Positions 17,046 to 26,663 are shown, numbered from the stretch's first letter. The stretch is 64,000 bases of DNA from Pseudomonas sp. B21-023 (GCF_024749165.1 NZ_CP087190.1:2515501-2579500); one strand, 5' to 3'. Notes: generated by a model from the letters alone, not told the origin. A program made the numbers and translations.

Positions 17046-17997
17046 GCATGACGTGCTGTGCTTCGGTGAAACCATGGCCATGTTCGTGGCGGCGCAGCCG
17101 GGCGACCTGGCCCAGGTCGAGGGCTTCGGCAAACGCATCGCCGGTGCCGACAGCAACGTGGCCATCGGCTTGTCACGCCTGGGCCTGCGGGTGCAATGGC
17201 TGAGCCGGGTCGGCGACGACTCGCTCGGTGCCTTCGTGCTCGACAGCCTGCGCCGCGAAGGCCTGGACTGTTGCAGTGTCGAGATCGATGCCGGGCACCC
17301 CACGGGGTTCCAGCTCAAGGAGCGCTGCGACGATGGCAGCGATCCGAAAGTCGAGTATTTCCGCCGTGATTCGGCGGCCAGTCGGCTGTCGCCCGCGCTG
17401 CTGCGGCCGGCGTTGTTGCAGGCCAGGCACCTGCATGCCACGGGCATTCCGGCGGCGCTTTCAGGCAGTTGCCGCGAACTGTGTCACCAGTTGCTGGACG
17501 GCATGCGAGCCAATGGCCGCAGCATCTCCTTCGACCCCAACCTGCGTCCCTCGCTGTGGCCCGACCGCCAGACCATGGTGCGCGAGGTCAACGCCCTGGC
17601 GGCCAAGGCCGACTGGGTGCTGCCAGGGCTGGAGGAGGGGCGCCTGCTCACCGGTCGGCAGTCGCCGCAGGCCATCGCCGAGTTCTACCTAGAGCAGGGC
17701 GCGCAATACGTGGCCATCAAGCTGGGGGCCGAAGGCGCCTACTGGCGCGATGCCCAGGGTGCCCATGGCGTGGTGCCCGGCCAGCCGGTCGCCCGGGTAG
17801 TGGACACCGTGGGTGCGGGCGATGCCTTCGCCGTCGGGGTGATCAGCGCCTTGCTCGAAGGCTTGCCGCTGCGCCGCGCCGTGGCACGCGGCAACTGGTG
17901 CGGCAGCCGCGCGGTGCAGAGCCGCGGCGACATGGAAGGGCTGCCGCAACGTCATGAACTGGACCACCACGAAAGCCCTGTGCGCGAAGCACGCTGA
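17038..17997 (+). CDS. kguK: 2-ketogluconate kinase (PfkB family)
   Basis: The 319-residue sugar kinase carries GADSNVAIGLSRLG near the N-terminus (ribokinase signature 1 region), SFDPNLRPSLW, and the ATP/anion-hole motif DTVGAGDAFAVG near 260, with the catalytic aspartate in GAGD. It phosphorylates imported 2-ketogluconate to 2-keto-6-phosphogluconate. The start overlaps the end of kguE. The final residues after the PfkB domain are short and charged. Confidence 0.92.
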   Translation: MAEHDVLCFGETMAMFVAAQPGDLAQVEGFGKRIAGADSNVAIGLSRLGLRVQWLSRVGDDSLGAFVLDSLRREGLDCCSVEIDAGHPTGFQLKERCDDGSDPKVEYFRRDSAASRLSPALLRPALLQARHLHATGIPAALSGSCRELCHQLLDGMRANGRSISFDPNLRPSLWPDRQTMVREVNALAAKADWVLPGLEEGRLLTGRQSPQAIAEFYLEQGAQYVAIKLGAEGAYWRDAQGAHGVVPGQPVARVVDTVGAGDAFAVGVISALLEGLPLRRAVARGNWCGSRAVQSRGDMEGLPQRHELDHHESPVREAR

Positions 17998-18027
17998 AGC
18001 GCCGGCCTGTGCGCAACCTGATGTGAC

Positions 18028-18038
18028 AAGAACAACAA
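18028..18038 (+). promoter_or_regulatory. Candidate double Crc/Hfq motif before kguT
   Basis: AAGAACAACAA contains two overlapping AANAANAA units, in the 57-base gap between kguK and kguT and just before the CAGGAG ribosome site. Transporter genes are frequent Crc targets. Confidence 0.5.
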
Positions 18039-18054
18039 GACCAGGAGAACACCC

Positions 18055-19332
18055 ATGCAGATCGATCGACTCGCACCCAGACGCTGGTGGTACATCATGC
18101 CCATCGTCTTCATTACCTACAGCCTGGCCTACCTCGACCGGGCCAACTACGGCTTCGCCGCGGCCTCGGGCATGGCCGACGACCTGAGGATCACCCCGGC
18201 GCTGTCGTCGCTGCTCGGCGCGCTGTTCTTCCTTGGCTACTTCTTCTTCCAGGTGCCGGGCGCCCTGTACGCGCAGAAGCGCAGCGTGAAGAAGCTGATC
18301 TTCGCCAGCCTGATCCTCTGGGGCGGGCTGGCCACGCTGACCGGGATCGTCCACGACGTCTATTGGCTGATCGCCATCCGCTTTCTCCTGGGCGTGGTCG
18401 AGGCGGCGGTGATGCCGGCCATGCTCATCTATCTGTGTCACTGGTTCACCCGCGCCGAGCGCTCGCGGGCCAACACCTTCCTGATCCTCGGCAACCCGGT
18501 GACCATCCTGTGGATGTCGGTGGTCTCGGGCTACCTGGTGCAGCAGTTCGACTGGCGCTGGATGTTCATCATCGAAGGCGCGCCGGCCATTCTCTGGGCG
18601 TTCATCTGGTGGCGCCTGGTCGATGACCGACCGGAGCAGGCCAAGTGGCTCGATGCCCGGGAGAAGGCCGCGCTGCGCGAAGCGCTGGAGGCCGAGCAGC
18701 AGGGCATCAAGCCGGTGAAGAACTATGCCGAGGCATTCCGTTCGCCCACGGTGATCATCCTGTCGCTGCAGTACTTCTGCTGGAGCATCGGTGTGTACGG
18801 CTTCGTCCTCTGGCTACCGTCGATCCTCAAACAGGCCGCCGCGCTGGACATCGTCACCGCCGGCTGGCTGTCGGCGGTGCCCTACCTGGGGGCGGTGCTG
18901 GCCATGCTCGGGGTGTCGTGGGCCTCGGACCGCCTGCAGAAGCGCAAGCGCTTCGTCTGGCCGCCGCTGCTGATCGCCGCGCTGGCGTTCTACGGCTCCT
19001 ATGCCCTGGGCACCGAGCACTTCTGGTGGTCATACGCCTTGCTGGTGATCGCCGGGGCCTGCATGTACGCGCCCTACGGGCCGTTTTTCGCGATCGTTCC
19101 CGAACTGTTGCCGGCCAACGTCGCCGGGGGCGCCATGGCGCTGATCAACAGCATGGGCGCGCTGGGCTCGTTCTCGGGCTCGTATCTGGTCGGCTACCTC
19201 AATGGTGTCACCGGCGGCCCCGGCGCCTCGTACCTGTTCATGTGCGGTGCACTGCTGCTGGCCGTGGCCCTGACCGCCGTCCTCAACCCCTTGCAACAGG
19301 CGCGCCGGCACAACCTGGCGCCGAGCCGATAG
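18055..19332 (+). CDS. kguT: 2-ketogluconate transporter (MFS, anion:cation symporter family)
   Basis: The 425-residue protein has about 12 hydrophobic helices in two halves. The family signature YLDRANYGFAAASGM appears in helix 1, and GALFFLGYFFFQVPGALYAQK lies in helix 2 and the following loop. It should import 2-ketogluconate, made in the periplasm by gluconate dehydrogenase, across the inner membrane. It is the third gene of the kgu operon, with CAGGAG before the ATG. Confidence 0.92.
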   Translation: MQIDRLAPRRWWYIMPIVFITYSLAYLDRANYGFAAASGMADDLRITPALSSLLGALFFLGYFFFQVPGALYAQKRSVKKLIFASLILWGGLATLTGIVHDVYWLIAIRFLLGVVEAAVMPAMLIYLCHWFTRAERSRANTFLILGNPVTILWMSVVSGYLVQQFDWRWMFIIEGAPAILWAFIWWRLVDDRPEQAKWLDAREKAALREALEAEQQGIKPVKNYAEAFRSPTVIILSLQYFCWSIGVYGFVLWLPSILKQAAALDIVTAGWLSAVPYLGAVLAMLGVSWASDRLQKRKRFVWPPLLIAALAFYGSYALGTEHFWWSYALLVIAGACMYAPYGPFFAIVPELLPANVAGGAMALINSMGALGSFSGSYLVGYLNGVTGGPGASYLFMCGALLLAVALTAVLNPLQQARRHNLAPSR

Positions 19333-19342
19333 GAGCCTCAGC

Positions 19343-20329
19343 ATGAAAAAGCGCATCGTCGCCTACAAACGCCTCTCCGATGAACTGATGGCGCGCCTGC
19401 ACGCGCAGGCCGAGGTGACCCTGGTGGAAGCGCCGGCCGCCGATGGCCTGGCGCGCTTGCGCGCGGCGCTGCCGGGCGCCCATGGCCTGCTGGGCGCCAG
19501 CCTGCGCCTGGACCGCGCGCTGCTCGACCTGGCGCCGCAGCTGGAGGTGATCTCCAGCGTGTCGGTGGGCGTGGACAACTACGATATCGAGGCGCTGGAT
19601 CAGCGCGGGGTGCTGCTGACCAACACCCCCGACGTGCTCACCGAAACCACCGCCGACACCGGTTTCGCGCTGATCCTGGCCTGTGCCCGGCGCGTGGTCG
19701 AGCTCGATGGCTGGATTCGCGCCGGCCACTGGCGGGCCGGGATCGGGCCGGCGCAGTTCGGCTGCGACGTGCAGGGCAAGACCTTGGGCATCGTCGGCAT
19801 GGGCCGTATCGGCGAGGCCCTGGCCCGGCGCGCGCATGCCGGTTTCGGCATGCGCGTGCTGTACCACACCCGCAGCCCGCGGCCCGAGGTGGAGGCGCGG
19901 TACGGCGCTGGCTATCGCAGCCTTGACGCGTTGCTGGCCGAGTCCGATTTCATCTGCCTGTGCCTGCCGCTGACCGGCGCTACGCAAAACCTGATCGGCG
20001 CGCGCGAGCTGGCCCTGATGAAACCCTCGGCGATCCTGGTGAACATTTCCCGCGGCCGCGTGCTCGACGAGGCGGCACTGTTGCAGGCGCTGGCCGAGCG
20101 GCGCATTCGTGGCGCCGGGTTGGACGTGTTCGTGCAGGAGCCGCTGGCGGCGGATTCGCCGCTGCTGCAACTGGACAACCTGGTGGTCACCCCGCATATC
20201 GGCTCGGCCACGCTGGAGACCCGCGAAGCCATGGCCCGCTGCGCAGTGGACAACCTGCTGGCCGCGCTGGCCGGCGAGCGGCCGACGAATCTGGTCAACC
20301 CGAGGGCGTGGGAGTTGCGTATGCGTTGA
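19343..20329 (+). CDS. kguD: 2-keto-6-phosphogluconate reductase (D-2-hydroxyacid dehydrogenase family)
   Basis: The 328-residue protein has the NAD(P)-binding motif GIVGMGRIGEALARR near 150, and the catalytic set Arg (NISRGRVLDE), Glu (FVQEPL) and His (VTPHIGSAT). In this operon it reduces 2-keto-6-phosphogluconate to 6-phosphogluconate, feeding the Entner-Doudoroff pathway. It is ten bases behind kguT. A glyoxylate/2-ketogluconate reductase side activity is typical of the family. Confidence 0.9.
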   Translation: MKKRIVAYKRLSDELMARLHAQAEVTLVEAPAADGLARLRAALPGAHGLLGASLRLDRALLDLAPQLEVISSVSVGVDNYDIEALDQRGVLLTNTPDVLTETTADTGFALILACARRVVELDGWIRAGHWRAGIGPAQFGCDVQGKTLGIVGMGRIGEALARRAHAGFGMRVLYHTRSPRPEVEARYGAGYRSLDALLAESDFICLCLPLTGATQNLIGARELALMKPSAILVNISRGRVLDEAALLQALAERRIRGAGLDVFVQEPLAADSPLLQLDNLVVTPHIGSATLETREAMARCAVDNLLAALAGERPTNLVNPRAWELRMR

Positions 20330-20386
20330 ACCTGGCAAGCGTTTCGTTTGCCTGATAACAACAGCTCTTGTGTGATTTCGAGGAGT

Positions 20387-20507
20387 GGGGCCGCTGCGCG
20401 ACCCTTTCGCCGGCAAGCCGGCTCCCACACTGACCGTGCTGCCCTAAAGCCAAGCGCCGTCCCTGTGGGAGCCGGCTTGCCGGCGAAAGGGCTGCGCAGC
20501 AGCCCCG
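20387..20507. repeat. Inverted pair of REP elements
   Basis: GCCGGCAAGCCGGCTCCCACA and its reverse complement face each other, with matching flanks (GGGGCCGCTGCGC to the left, GCTGCGCAGCAGCCCC to the right). The pair lies between kguD and the gluconate dehydrogenase genes and may reduce read-through. Confidence 0.85.
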
Positions 20508-20567
20508 GCCCCACCCACCAAAGGAGCGACGATTCCCGTATGACCTGATCAACAGAGAGACATCCTC

Positions 20568-21314
20568 ATGTCCAAGGACCAACCCGCCTCCGTGCAACCG
20601 GCGCGCCGGGCGTTCCTGCGCCAATCCCTGACCCTGATCCCGGTGGCGACCCTCGCCAGCACGGGACTGGGCGGTGCAGTGCTCGCCGACAGCGCCACCC
20701 CGGCAGCCGCCGAACCGGCCCGGCCGGTTACCGCGCGCGCCTACCAGCCGACCTTCTTCACCCAGGAGGAGTGGGCCTTCGTCAGCGCCGCCGTGGCCGT
20801 GCTCATCCCCACTGATGCCCTGGGCGCGGGCGCGGCCGATGCCGGCGTACCCGAGTTCATCGACCGCCAGCTCAACACCCGCTACGGCAGTGGCGGGCTG
20901 TGGTACATGCAGGGGCCATTCCACCCCGACGCCCCCAGCGAGCTGGGCTACCAGCTCAAGCTCAACCCCCAGGAGATCTACCGGCTGGGCATCGCCGAGA
21001 CCGACGCCTGGTGCAAGGCGCAGTTCGGCAAGGTGTTCGCCCAGCTCGGTCTTGCGCACCAGCAGCAGGTACTGGAAGCCCTGGACGGCGGCACGGCGAC
21101 ATTTGCCTCTTTGCCGGCGGCCAGCTTCTTCAACATGCTCTGGCTCAACACCCGCGAAGGCTTTTTCAGCGACCCGCTGCACGGCGGCAACCAGGGGTTG
21201 GTGGGCTGGAAGCTGGTGGGCTTCCCCGGCGCCCGCGCCGATTTCATGGACTGGGTGGAGCGCGACGAGCGTTATCCGTTCCCGCCGGTCTCCATCAGCG
21301 GCGAGCGGGGTTGA
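20568..21314 (+). CDS. Gluconate 2-dehydrogenase subunit 3 (gamma), Tat-exported
   Basis: The 248-residue protein begins with a twin-arginine signal (RRAFLRQSLTLIPVATLAS at about 13-31) and continues as the gluconate 2-dehydrogenase subunit 3 family (EEWAFVSAAVAVLIPTDALG, VPEFIDRQLNTRYG). It escorts the FAD subunit through the Tat system and forms part of the membrane-bound enzyme that oxidises gluconate to 2-ketogluconate in the periplasm. Three bases separate it from the FAD subunit gene. Confidence 0.92.
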   Translation: MSKDQPASVQPARRAFLRQSLTLIPVATLASTGLGGAVLADSATPAAAEPARPVTARAYQPTFFTQEEWAFVSAAVAVLIPTDALGAGAADAGVPEFIDRQLNTRYGSGGLWYMQGPFHPDAPSELGYQLKLNPQEIYRLGIAETDAWCKAQFGKVFAQLGLAHQQQVLEALDGGTATFASLPAASFFNMLWLNTREGFFSDPLHGGNQGLVGWKLVGFPGARADFMDWVERDERYPFPPVSISGERG

Positions 21315-21317
21315 AGC

Positions 21318-23102
21318 ATGAGCCAGATGAAAAAAGTCGATGTGGTCATCGTCGGGTTCGGCTGGGCCGGGGCAATCATGGCCAAGGAGCTGACAGAGGC
21401 CGGCCTGCAGGTGGTTGCCCTGGAGCGAGGCCCGGCCCGGGACACCTACCCGGACGGCGTCTACCCGCAGACCATGGACGAGCTGACCTACAACTCGCGC
21501 AAGAAGCTGTTCATGGACATCTCCCGCGAGACCGTGACCCTGCGCCACAGCATCAACGACGTGGCCGTGCCGTATCGCCAGTTCGGCGCCTTCCTGCCCG
21601 GCACCGGCACGGGTGGGGCGGGGCTGCACTGGTCCGGCGTGCATTTTCGCGTCGACCCGGTTGAGCTGCGCCTGCGCAGCCACTATGAGGAGCGCTACGG
21701 CAAGGCCTTCATCCCCGAAGGCATGACCATCCAGGACTTCGGCGTGAGCTACGAAGAGCTGGAGCCATACTTCGATTTCGCCGAGAAAGTGTTCGGCACC
21801 TCCGGCACGGCCTGGTCGATCAAGGGCCAGGTGGTGGGCCGCGACAAGGGCGGCAACCCGTTCGCCGCCGACCGTTCCAGCGACTTCCCGCTGGTGGCGC
21901 AGAAGAGCACCGTGTCGGCGCAACTGTTCGAGAAGGCCGCCCGTGAAGTCGGTTATCACCCCTACAACCTGCCGTCGGCCAACACCTCCGGGCCGTACAC
22001 CAACCCCTACGGCGCGCAGATGGGGCCGTGCAACTTCTGCGGTTATTGCAGCGGCTATGCCTGCTACATGTACTCCAAGGCCTCGCCCAACGTGAACATC
22101 CTGCCGGCCCTGCGCCAGGTGCCCAACTTCGAGTTGCGCAACAACGCCCATGTGCTGCGGGTCAACCTGACCCAGGACAAACACCTGGCCACCGGCGTGA
22201 CCTATGTCGACAGCCAGGGGCGCGAGGTCGAGCAAGCGGCCGACCTGGTGATCCTCGGTGCCTTCCAGTACAACAATGTGCGCCTGATGCTGCTCTCGGG
22301 CATCGGCAAGCCTTACGATCCGGTCAGCAACCAGGGGGTGGTGGGGCGCAATTTTGCCTACCAGAACATCTCGACCGTGACCGCGTTCTTCGACCGCGAC
22401 AGCCACCACACCAACCCCTTCATCGGTGCCGGCGGCAACGGTGTGGCGGTGGACGATTTCAACGCCGACAACTTCGACCATGGCCCCCACGGTTTCGTCG
22501 GCGGCTCGCCGTTCTGGGTCAACCAGGCGGGCGCCAAGCCGATCTCCGGCACCAAGGTGCCGCCGGGCACGCCGAAATGGGGCAGTGCCTGGAAGGCCGC
22601 GGTGGCCGACAGCTACCGGCACATGCTGTCGATGGACGCCCACGGCGCGCACCAGTCCTATCGCGACAACTACCTCGACCTGGACCCGGTGTACAAGGAC
22701 GCCTACGGCCAGCCGTTGCTGCGCATGACCTTCGACTGGAAGGACAACGACGTGAAGATGAACCGCTTCATGGTCGAGCGCATGGGCAAGATCGCCGAGG
22801 CCATGGGGCCCAAGGCGATCAGCGCGGGGAAAAAGGCCTTCGGCCAGCACTTCGATGCCTCCACCTACCAGACCACCCACCTCAATGGCGGCGCAATCAT
22901 GGGCACCGACCCGAAGACCAGCGCGCTCAATCGCTACCTGCAATGCTGGGACGTGCACAACGTGTTCGTACCTGGCGCCTCGGCCTTCCCCCAGGGCCTG
23001 GGCTACAACCCCACCGGGCTGGTGGCGGCGTTGACCTACTGGTCGGCGCGGGCGATCCGCGAACGCTACCTGAAGAACCCCGGCCCACTGGTGCAGGCAT
23101 GA
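21318..23102 (+). CDS. Gluconate 2-dehydrogenase FAD subunit (GMC oxidoreductase)
   Basis: The 594-residue protein begins with the FAD-binding fold DVVIVGFGWAGAIMAKEL and the acidic residue in VALERG. It contains the GMC-family TGTGGAGLHWSG segment and the C-terminal active-site region HLNGGAIMGTDP with GYNPTGLVAALTYWSA. It has no signal peptide of its own and is thought to be co-exported with the Tat-bearing small subunit. Electrons pass to the cytochrome c subunit encoded next. Confidence 0.92.
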   Translation: MSQMKKVDVVIVGFGWAGAIMAKELTEAGLQVVALERGPARDTYPDGVYPQTMDELTYNSRKKLFMDISRETVTLRHSINDVAVPYRQFGAFLPGTGTGGAGLHWSGVHFRVDPVELRLRSHYEERYGKAFIPEGMTIQDFGVSYEELEPYFDFAEKVFGTSGTAWSIKGQVVGRDKGGNPFAADRSSDFPLVAQKSTVSAQLFEKAAREVGYHPYNLPSANTSGPYTNPYGAQMGPCNFCGYCSGYACYMYSKASPNVNILPALRQVPNFELRNNAHVLRVNLTQDKHLATGVTYVDSQGREVEQAADLVILGAFQYNNVRLMLLSGIGKPYDPVSNQGVVGRNFAYQNISTVTAFFDRDSHHTNPFIGAGGNGVAVDDFNADNFDHGPHGFVGGSPFWVNQAGAKPISGTKVPPGTPKWGSAWKAAVADSYRHMLSMDAHGAHQSYRDNYLDLDPVYKDAYGQPLLRMTFDWKDNDVKMNRFMVERMGKIAEAMGPKAISAGKKAFGQHFDASTYQTTHLNGGAIMGTDPKTSALNRYLQCWDVHNVFVPGASAFPQGLGYNPTGLVAALTYWSARAIRERYLKNPGPLVQA

Positions 23103-23113
23103 GGAGGCCGGTC

Positions 23114-24433
23114 ATGAAACTCAAGACACTGTTCATCGCCATGCTCGGCCTGGGTGCGAGCACCTTGCTGCATGCCGCCGACGGCGTCGATCCAGCCTTG
23201 GTCAAGCAGGGCGAGTACCTGGCCCGAGCCGGCGACTGCGTGGCCTGCCACACCGCCAAGGGCGGCAAGCCCTTCGCCGGCGGGCTGCCGATGGAGACGC
23301 CGATCGGCACCCTGTATTCGACCAACATCACCCCGGACGTCAGCGGCATCGGCCAGTACCGCTACGAAGACTTCGAGCGCGCCGTGCGCCAGGGCATCGG
23401 AAAGGATGGCAGTACGCTGTATCCGGCCATGCCGTACCCGTCCTATGCCCGGGTCAGCGATCAGGACATGCAGGCGCTGTATGCCTACTTCATGCACGGC
23501 GTGCAGCCGGTGGCGCAGCAGAACAAGGCCAGCGACATCCCTTGGCCATTGAGCATGCGCTGGCCGCTGGCGTTCTGGCGTGGGTTGTTCGCGCCCGAGG
23601 TCAAGCCGTTCGAAGCCGCAGGGCGTGATCCGGTGGTGGCGCGGGGTGCCTACCTGGTCGAAGGGCTGGGCCATTGCGGCGCCTGTCATACGCCACGGGC
23701 GATCACCCTGCAGGAAAAGGCATTGGATACCACTGATGGCGACGCTTTCCTGGCCGGCAGCGCACCGCTCGAGGGCTGGATCGCCAAGAGCCTGCGCGGC
23801 GACCACAAGGACGGCCTGGGCAGTTGGAACGAGGCGCAGATCGTCGCCTTCCTCAAGACCGGCCGCAACGAGCGCACGGCGGTGTTCGGCGGCATGAGCG
23901 ACGTGGTCGAGCACAGCATGCAGTACATGAGCGATGCCGACCTGACGGCCATTGCTCGCTACCTGAAGACCTTGCCACCGACCAACCCGGACGACCAGCC
24001 GTTCCAGGCGGACCCCAGCGTGGCCCGGGCGCTGTGGCAAGGCGATGACGGCAAGAAGGGCGCGGCGTTGTACGTGGACAACTGCGGGGCTTGCCACCGT
24101 ACCGACGGCCAGGGCTATGCCCGGGTGTTCCCGGCGCTGGCAGGCAATCCGGTGGTGCAGGGGCAGGATGCCACCTCGCTGATCCACATCGTGCTGGAAG
24201 GCGCGACCCTCCCGGCCACGGCGAGCGCGCCGTCGACGTTCAGCATGCCCGGCTTCGCCTGGCGGCTGTCGGACCAGCAGGTGGCCGATGTGGTCAACTT
24301 CATTCGCAGCAGCTGGGGCAACCAGGCCGCGGCGGTGACCGCGGGGCAGGTGGCGGCGCTGCGCAAGGCGGCACCGCTGCCGCTCAAGGCGCAGACACTG
24401 ATCGGCGATACCACGGGGATTGCGGAGCCTTGA
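23114..24433 (+). CDS. Gluconate 2-dehydrogenase cytochrome c subunit (tri-heme)
   Basis: The 439-residue protein has a signal peptide (to about residue 21) and exactly three CxxCH heme sites: CVACH at 42-46, CGACH at 188-192 and CGACH at 324-328. This is the pattern of the membrane-anchored cytochrome subunit of flavin-linked gluconate and alcohol dehydrogenases, which reduces ubiquinone. GAGGAGG lies seven bases before the ATG. It is the last gene of the three-gene dehydrogenase operon. Confidence 0.92.
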   Translation: MKLKTLFIAMLGLGASTLLHAADGVDPALVKQGEYLARAGDCVACHTAKGGKPFAGGLPMETPIGTLYSTNITPDVSGIGQYRYEDFERAVRQGIGKDGSTLYPAMPYPSYARVSDQDMQALYAYFMHGVQPVAQQNKASDIPWPLSMRWPLAFWRGLFAPEVKPFEAAGRDPVVARGAYLVEGLGHCGACHTPRAITLQEKALDTTDGDAFLAGSAPLEGWIAKSLRGDHKDGLGSWNEAQIVAFLKTGRNERTAVFGGMSDVVEHSMQYMSDADLTAIARYLKTLPPTNPDDQPFQADPSVARALWQGDDGKKGAALYVDNCGACHRTDGQGYARVFPALAGNPVVQGQDATSLIHIVLEGATLPATASAPSTFSMPGFAWRLSDQQVADVVNFIRSSWGNQAAAVTAGQVAALRKAAPLPLKAQTLIGDTTGIAEP

Positions 24434-24461
24434 TCGACAGGCCTGATTGACAGGGAGGTGT

Positions 24462-24522
24462 TGTGGGAGGGGGCTTGTCCCGCGATGGCAGCTTGGCCAG
24501 ATCGTTGGGCAAGCCCGCTCCC
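24462..24522. repeat. Degenerate inverted REP pair
   Basis: TGTGGGAGGGGGCTTGTCCCGC on the left and GGGCAAGCCCGCTCCC on the right form an imperfect inverted pair just after the gluconate dehydrogenase operon. An unusually A+T-rich stretch (about 24540-24615) follows, before the convergent small gene. Confidence 0.65.
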
Positions 24523-24619
24523 TCGGCTGCCGATTACGCCGCCGAATACCTCGAAACCACTTCAATATATGCTAATAAATTACATTTCATATAGCTAATA
24601 ACCATTTGAATTATATGAA

Positions 24620-24949
24620 CTATTTTTTAGCAACTGCATGCTGGGCACATTGCTCGTAGTACGTCTGCTTGATCGCCGCCGGCTTAAGCCGCGAGCGGCT
24701 GTTGTACGTCTGCTCGGTGATCCCGAACGCCGTCATGCGCATCCATGGCTTGGCGAACTTGCGTACCTGCAGCTTCTTGCGCGTGGCATACAGGGTCACC
24801 CCGGAAAGCTTGGCCTGCTGGGCCTCGGCGGCGATTTGCGCGCCCCAGCCGCATACCTGGCGATCGTTCTGGCTCAGGGCCCGGGCCTGTGCGCCGAAGG
24901 CGGTTGTGGCCAGCAGGCAGCCAGCCACGGTTGCTAGAATTACGCGCAT
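24620..24949 (-). CDS. Secreted small hypothetical protein
   Basis: The 109-residue product has a signal peptide (MRVILATVAGCLLATTAFGAQA) and a basic mature part with two cysteines (VCGWG, EQCAQH) that could form a disulfide. I recognise no domain. An AGGACA ribosome site precedes the ATG. It converges on the gluconate dehydrogenase operon. Confidence 0.7.
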   Translation of the reverse strand: MRVILATVAGCLLATTAFGAQARALSQNDRQVCGWGAQIAAEAQQAKLSGVTLYATRKKLQVRKFAKPWMRMTAFGITEQTYNSRSRLKPAAIKQTYYEQCAQHAVAKK

Positions 24950-25023
24950 GTTGCTGTCCTAAGCATCTGAAGGAAAACAAAGTTTGCCCGCGCTTTCGAC
25001 GCCTGGGGGCCAGCAGTTTGCCG

Positions 25024-25674
25024 TCAGGCGATGGCCATTTGCAGTCCATCGCGGGAACGCCAGCGCAACGATTGCAGGGCCAGGGCGGCAACCCACAACA
25101 CGCTGATGCCGTAGTTGAGGCGCTGGTACAGGCCGAACAGTTCACCGCCTTGCGCGGCTTTGGCCATCAGCACCACGGTGATTATCGCCAGCACCGAGCA
25201 CAGCAGCGACCACCTTCCCAGCCACGGGGAGCCTGCCACGCGTTTGCCCAGCCAGATCCACAGCACGCTGGCCAGGGTCAGCGAGAGGAACATCAGCAGG
25301 CCGCTGAGATTGTGCATCTGTTGCGAGAACGACGGCTCCAGCGGCGCGCAGCCCTGGTCGCAGGGGAACCAGCCGGTACCCAGGCTGCCGACAGCGTGCA
25401 GCAGCACCAGCCCCGCGCTCAACCGAGCCAGCCCCGAGTACCGCCAACGCCGCGCCAGGCCCCAGGCGAACAGGCTGAAAAGCAATGCCAGGGGGAAGTT
25501 GTTGACCCAGGGCGAGAAGCCATGGGTCGGCGCGCCGACCGCGCCGAGCTGGCTCATGGCCTGTTGCAGATGGTCGTAGCCGGGATAGTCCAGGGCGGTC
25601 AGGCCAACGCCCGCCAGCAGCCAGAGCGGGATGAGCAGGCCAGTGGCGAGCAGCAGGCGATCAAACGTCTTCAT
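25024..25674 (-). CDS. DUF998-type integral membrane protein
   Basis: The 216-residue protein starts at the ATG preceded by AAGGAAGG and has about six hydrophobic helices. The pattern YPGYDHLQQAMSQLGAVGAPTH between helices 1 and 2 and HNLSGLLMFLSL later match DUF998 proteins, whose role is unknown. The frame is open upstream, but that part is not protein-like. It may be co-transcribed with the exporter upstream. Confidence 0.75.
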   Translation of the reverse strand: MKTFDRLLLATGLLIPLWLLAGVGLTALDYPGYDHLQQAMSQLGAVGAPTHGFSPWVNNFPLALLFSLFAWGLARRWRYSGLARLSAGLVLLHAVGSLGTGWFPCDQGCAPLEPSFSQQMHNLSGLLMFLSLTLASVLWIWLGKRVAGSPWLGRWSLLCSVLAIITVVLMAKAAQGGELFGLYQRLNYGISVLWVAALALQSLRWRSRDGLQMAIA

Positions 25675-25738
25675 GCGGTTTCCTTCCTTGGAGAGAGCAG
25701 GTCGCAGCCTACAGCGCGGGCATGTCCGATGGCCAGGC

Positions 25739-26554
25739 TCAATCGCCAACGAGCAGCATCACCAACAGTACGCAGGCCAGCAGCGCCAGGTAGGCCCGGG
25801 CATGCACGTGGTCGGGGATGCGCCCCAGCAAGGGGGCGGCCAGGTGCATGCCCAACCAGGCGCCAGCTGTCATCACCAGCGCGGCGCGCAGGTCGATCAG
25901 CCCGAGCAGGCCGGCGTCCAGGTCAGACTGACTGCTCGGCACCAGGGCATAGACCAGCGTGGCCGCCAGGGCCATGGGCAGCGACAGCGGATTGGCCATG
26001 GCGGTGGCGGTGCGCATGCTGGCGCCGCGGCGGCGCATCAGCGGCACGGTCATCACGCTGCCACCCACGCCGAGCAGCGCCGCCAGCGCGCCGATGGGCA
26101 GGCCGGCCAGGGTCGCGCTGGCATGGCTCATCGCAGCCCGGGCCTGCCCGCCTGTGCGGACAAAGCCCGGGCGCAGCCAGGCATCGAGCAGGCTGAGCAG
26201 CAGGTAGGCGATGAACAGCCCGCGCAGCCAGGCGCTGGTCACGTACAGGGCGGCCCAGGCGCCGAGCAGGGCCCCGACGGCTATGGCTGGAGCCAGGGGC
26301 CGCACCAGGTCCCAGCGCAGGCTGCCGGCGCGGTGGTGGCGCCAGGTGGCCAGGGCGCTGCTGAAGATCATCACCGTGGCCGAGGTGGCCACGGCGATCT
26401 GCATGGCATGCTCCGCCACGGCGGTGCCGGCGCCGTGGCTGGTGAGCAGCAGGGCATAGAGCAGCGGCACGGCGAAGAACCCGCCGCCGAAGCCGAACAG
26501 CAAGGTGGTGACGCCGGCACACAGACCGAACAGGCCAAGCAGGGGGTAGAGCAT
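25739..26554 (-). CDS. TauE/SafE-family sulfite/anion exporter
   Basis: The 271-residue protein has about eight hydrophobic helices with an internal duplication: GFGGGFFAVPLLYALL in the first half and GVGGSVMTVPLMRRRG in the second, the two TauE/SafE repeats. The family exports small anions such as sulfite or sulfoacetate. The start at 26554 was chosen because homology begins there. It is divergent from an AraC regulator 109 bases away, its likely controller. Confidence 0.82.
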   Translation of the reverse strand: MLYPLLGLFGLCAGVTTLLFGFGGGFFAVPLLYALLLTSHGAGTAVAEHAMQIAVATSATVMIFSSALATWRHHRAGSLRWDLVRPLAPAIAVGALLGAWAALYVTSAWLRGLFIAYLLLSLLDAWLRPGFVRTGGQARAAMSHASATLAGLPIGALAALLGVGGSVMTVPLMRRRGASMRTATAMANPLSLPMALAATLVYALVPSSQSDLDAGLLGLIDLRAALVMTAGAWLGMHLAAPLLGRIPDHVHARAYLALLACVLLVMLLVGD

Positions 26555-26663
26555 GGGAACAGCCTCAGGGCCAGGACAGGGGCTCCCAGCGTAGGCGCCT
26601 GCCCCTTGGCCAGCTTGCGCCAGTTGGCCAATAATCATCGCGTTACGGCCAGAGCCTGCTGTC

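Noticed and set aside
20295..22958. 887-codon minus-strand open frame across kguD and gluconate dehydrogenase
   Set aside because: It is antisense to clearly identified genes and rich in His/Val/Arg/Gln as expected for a GC-rich codon shadow.
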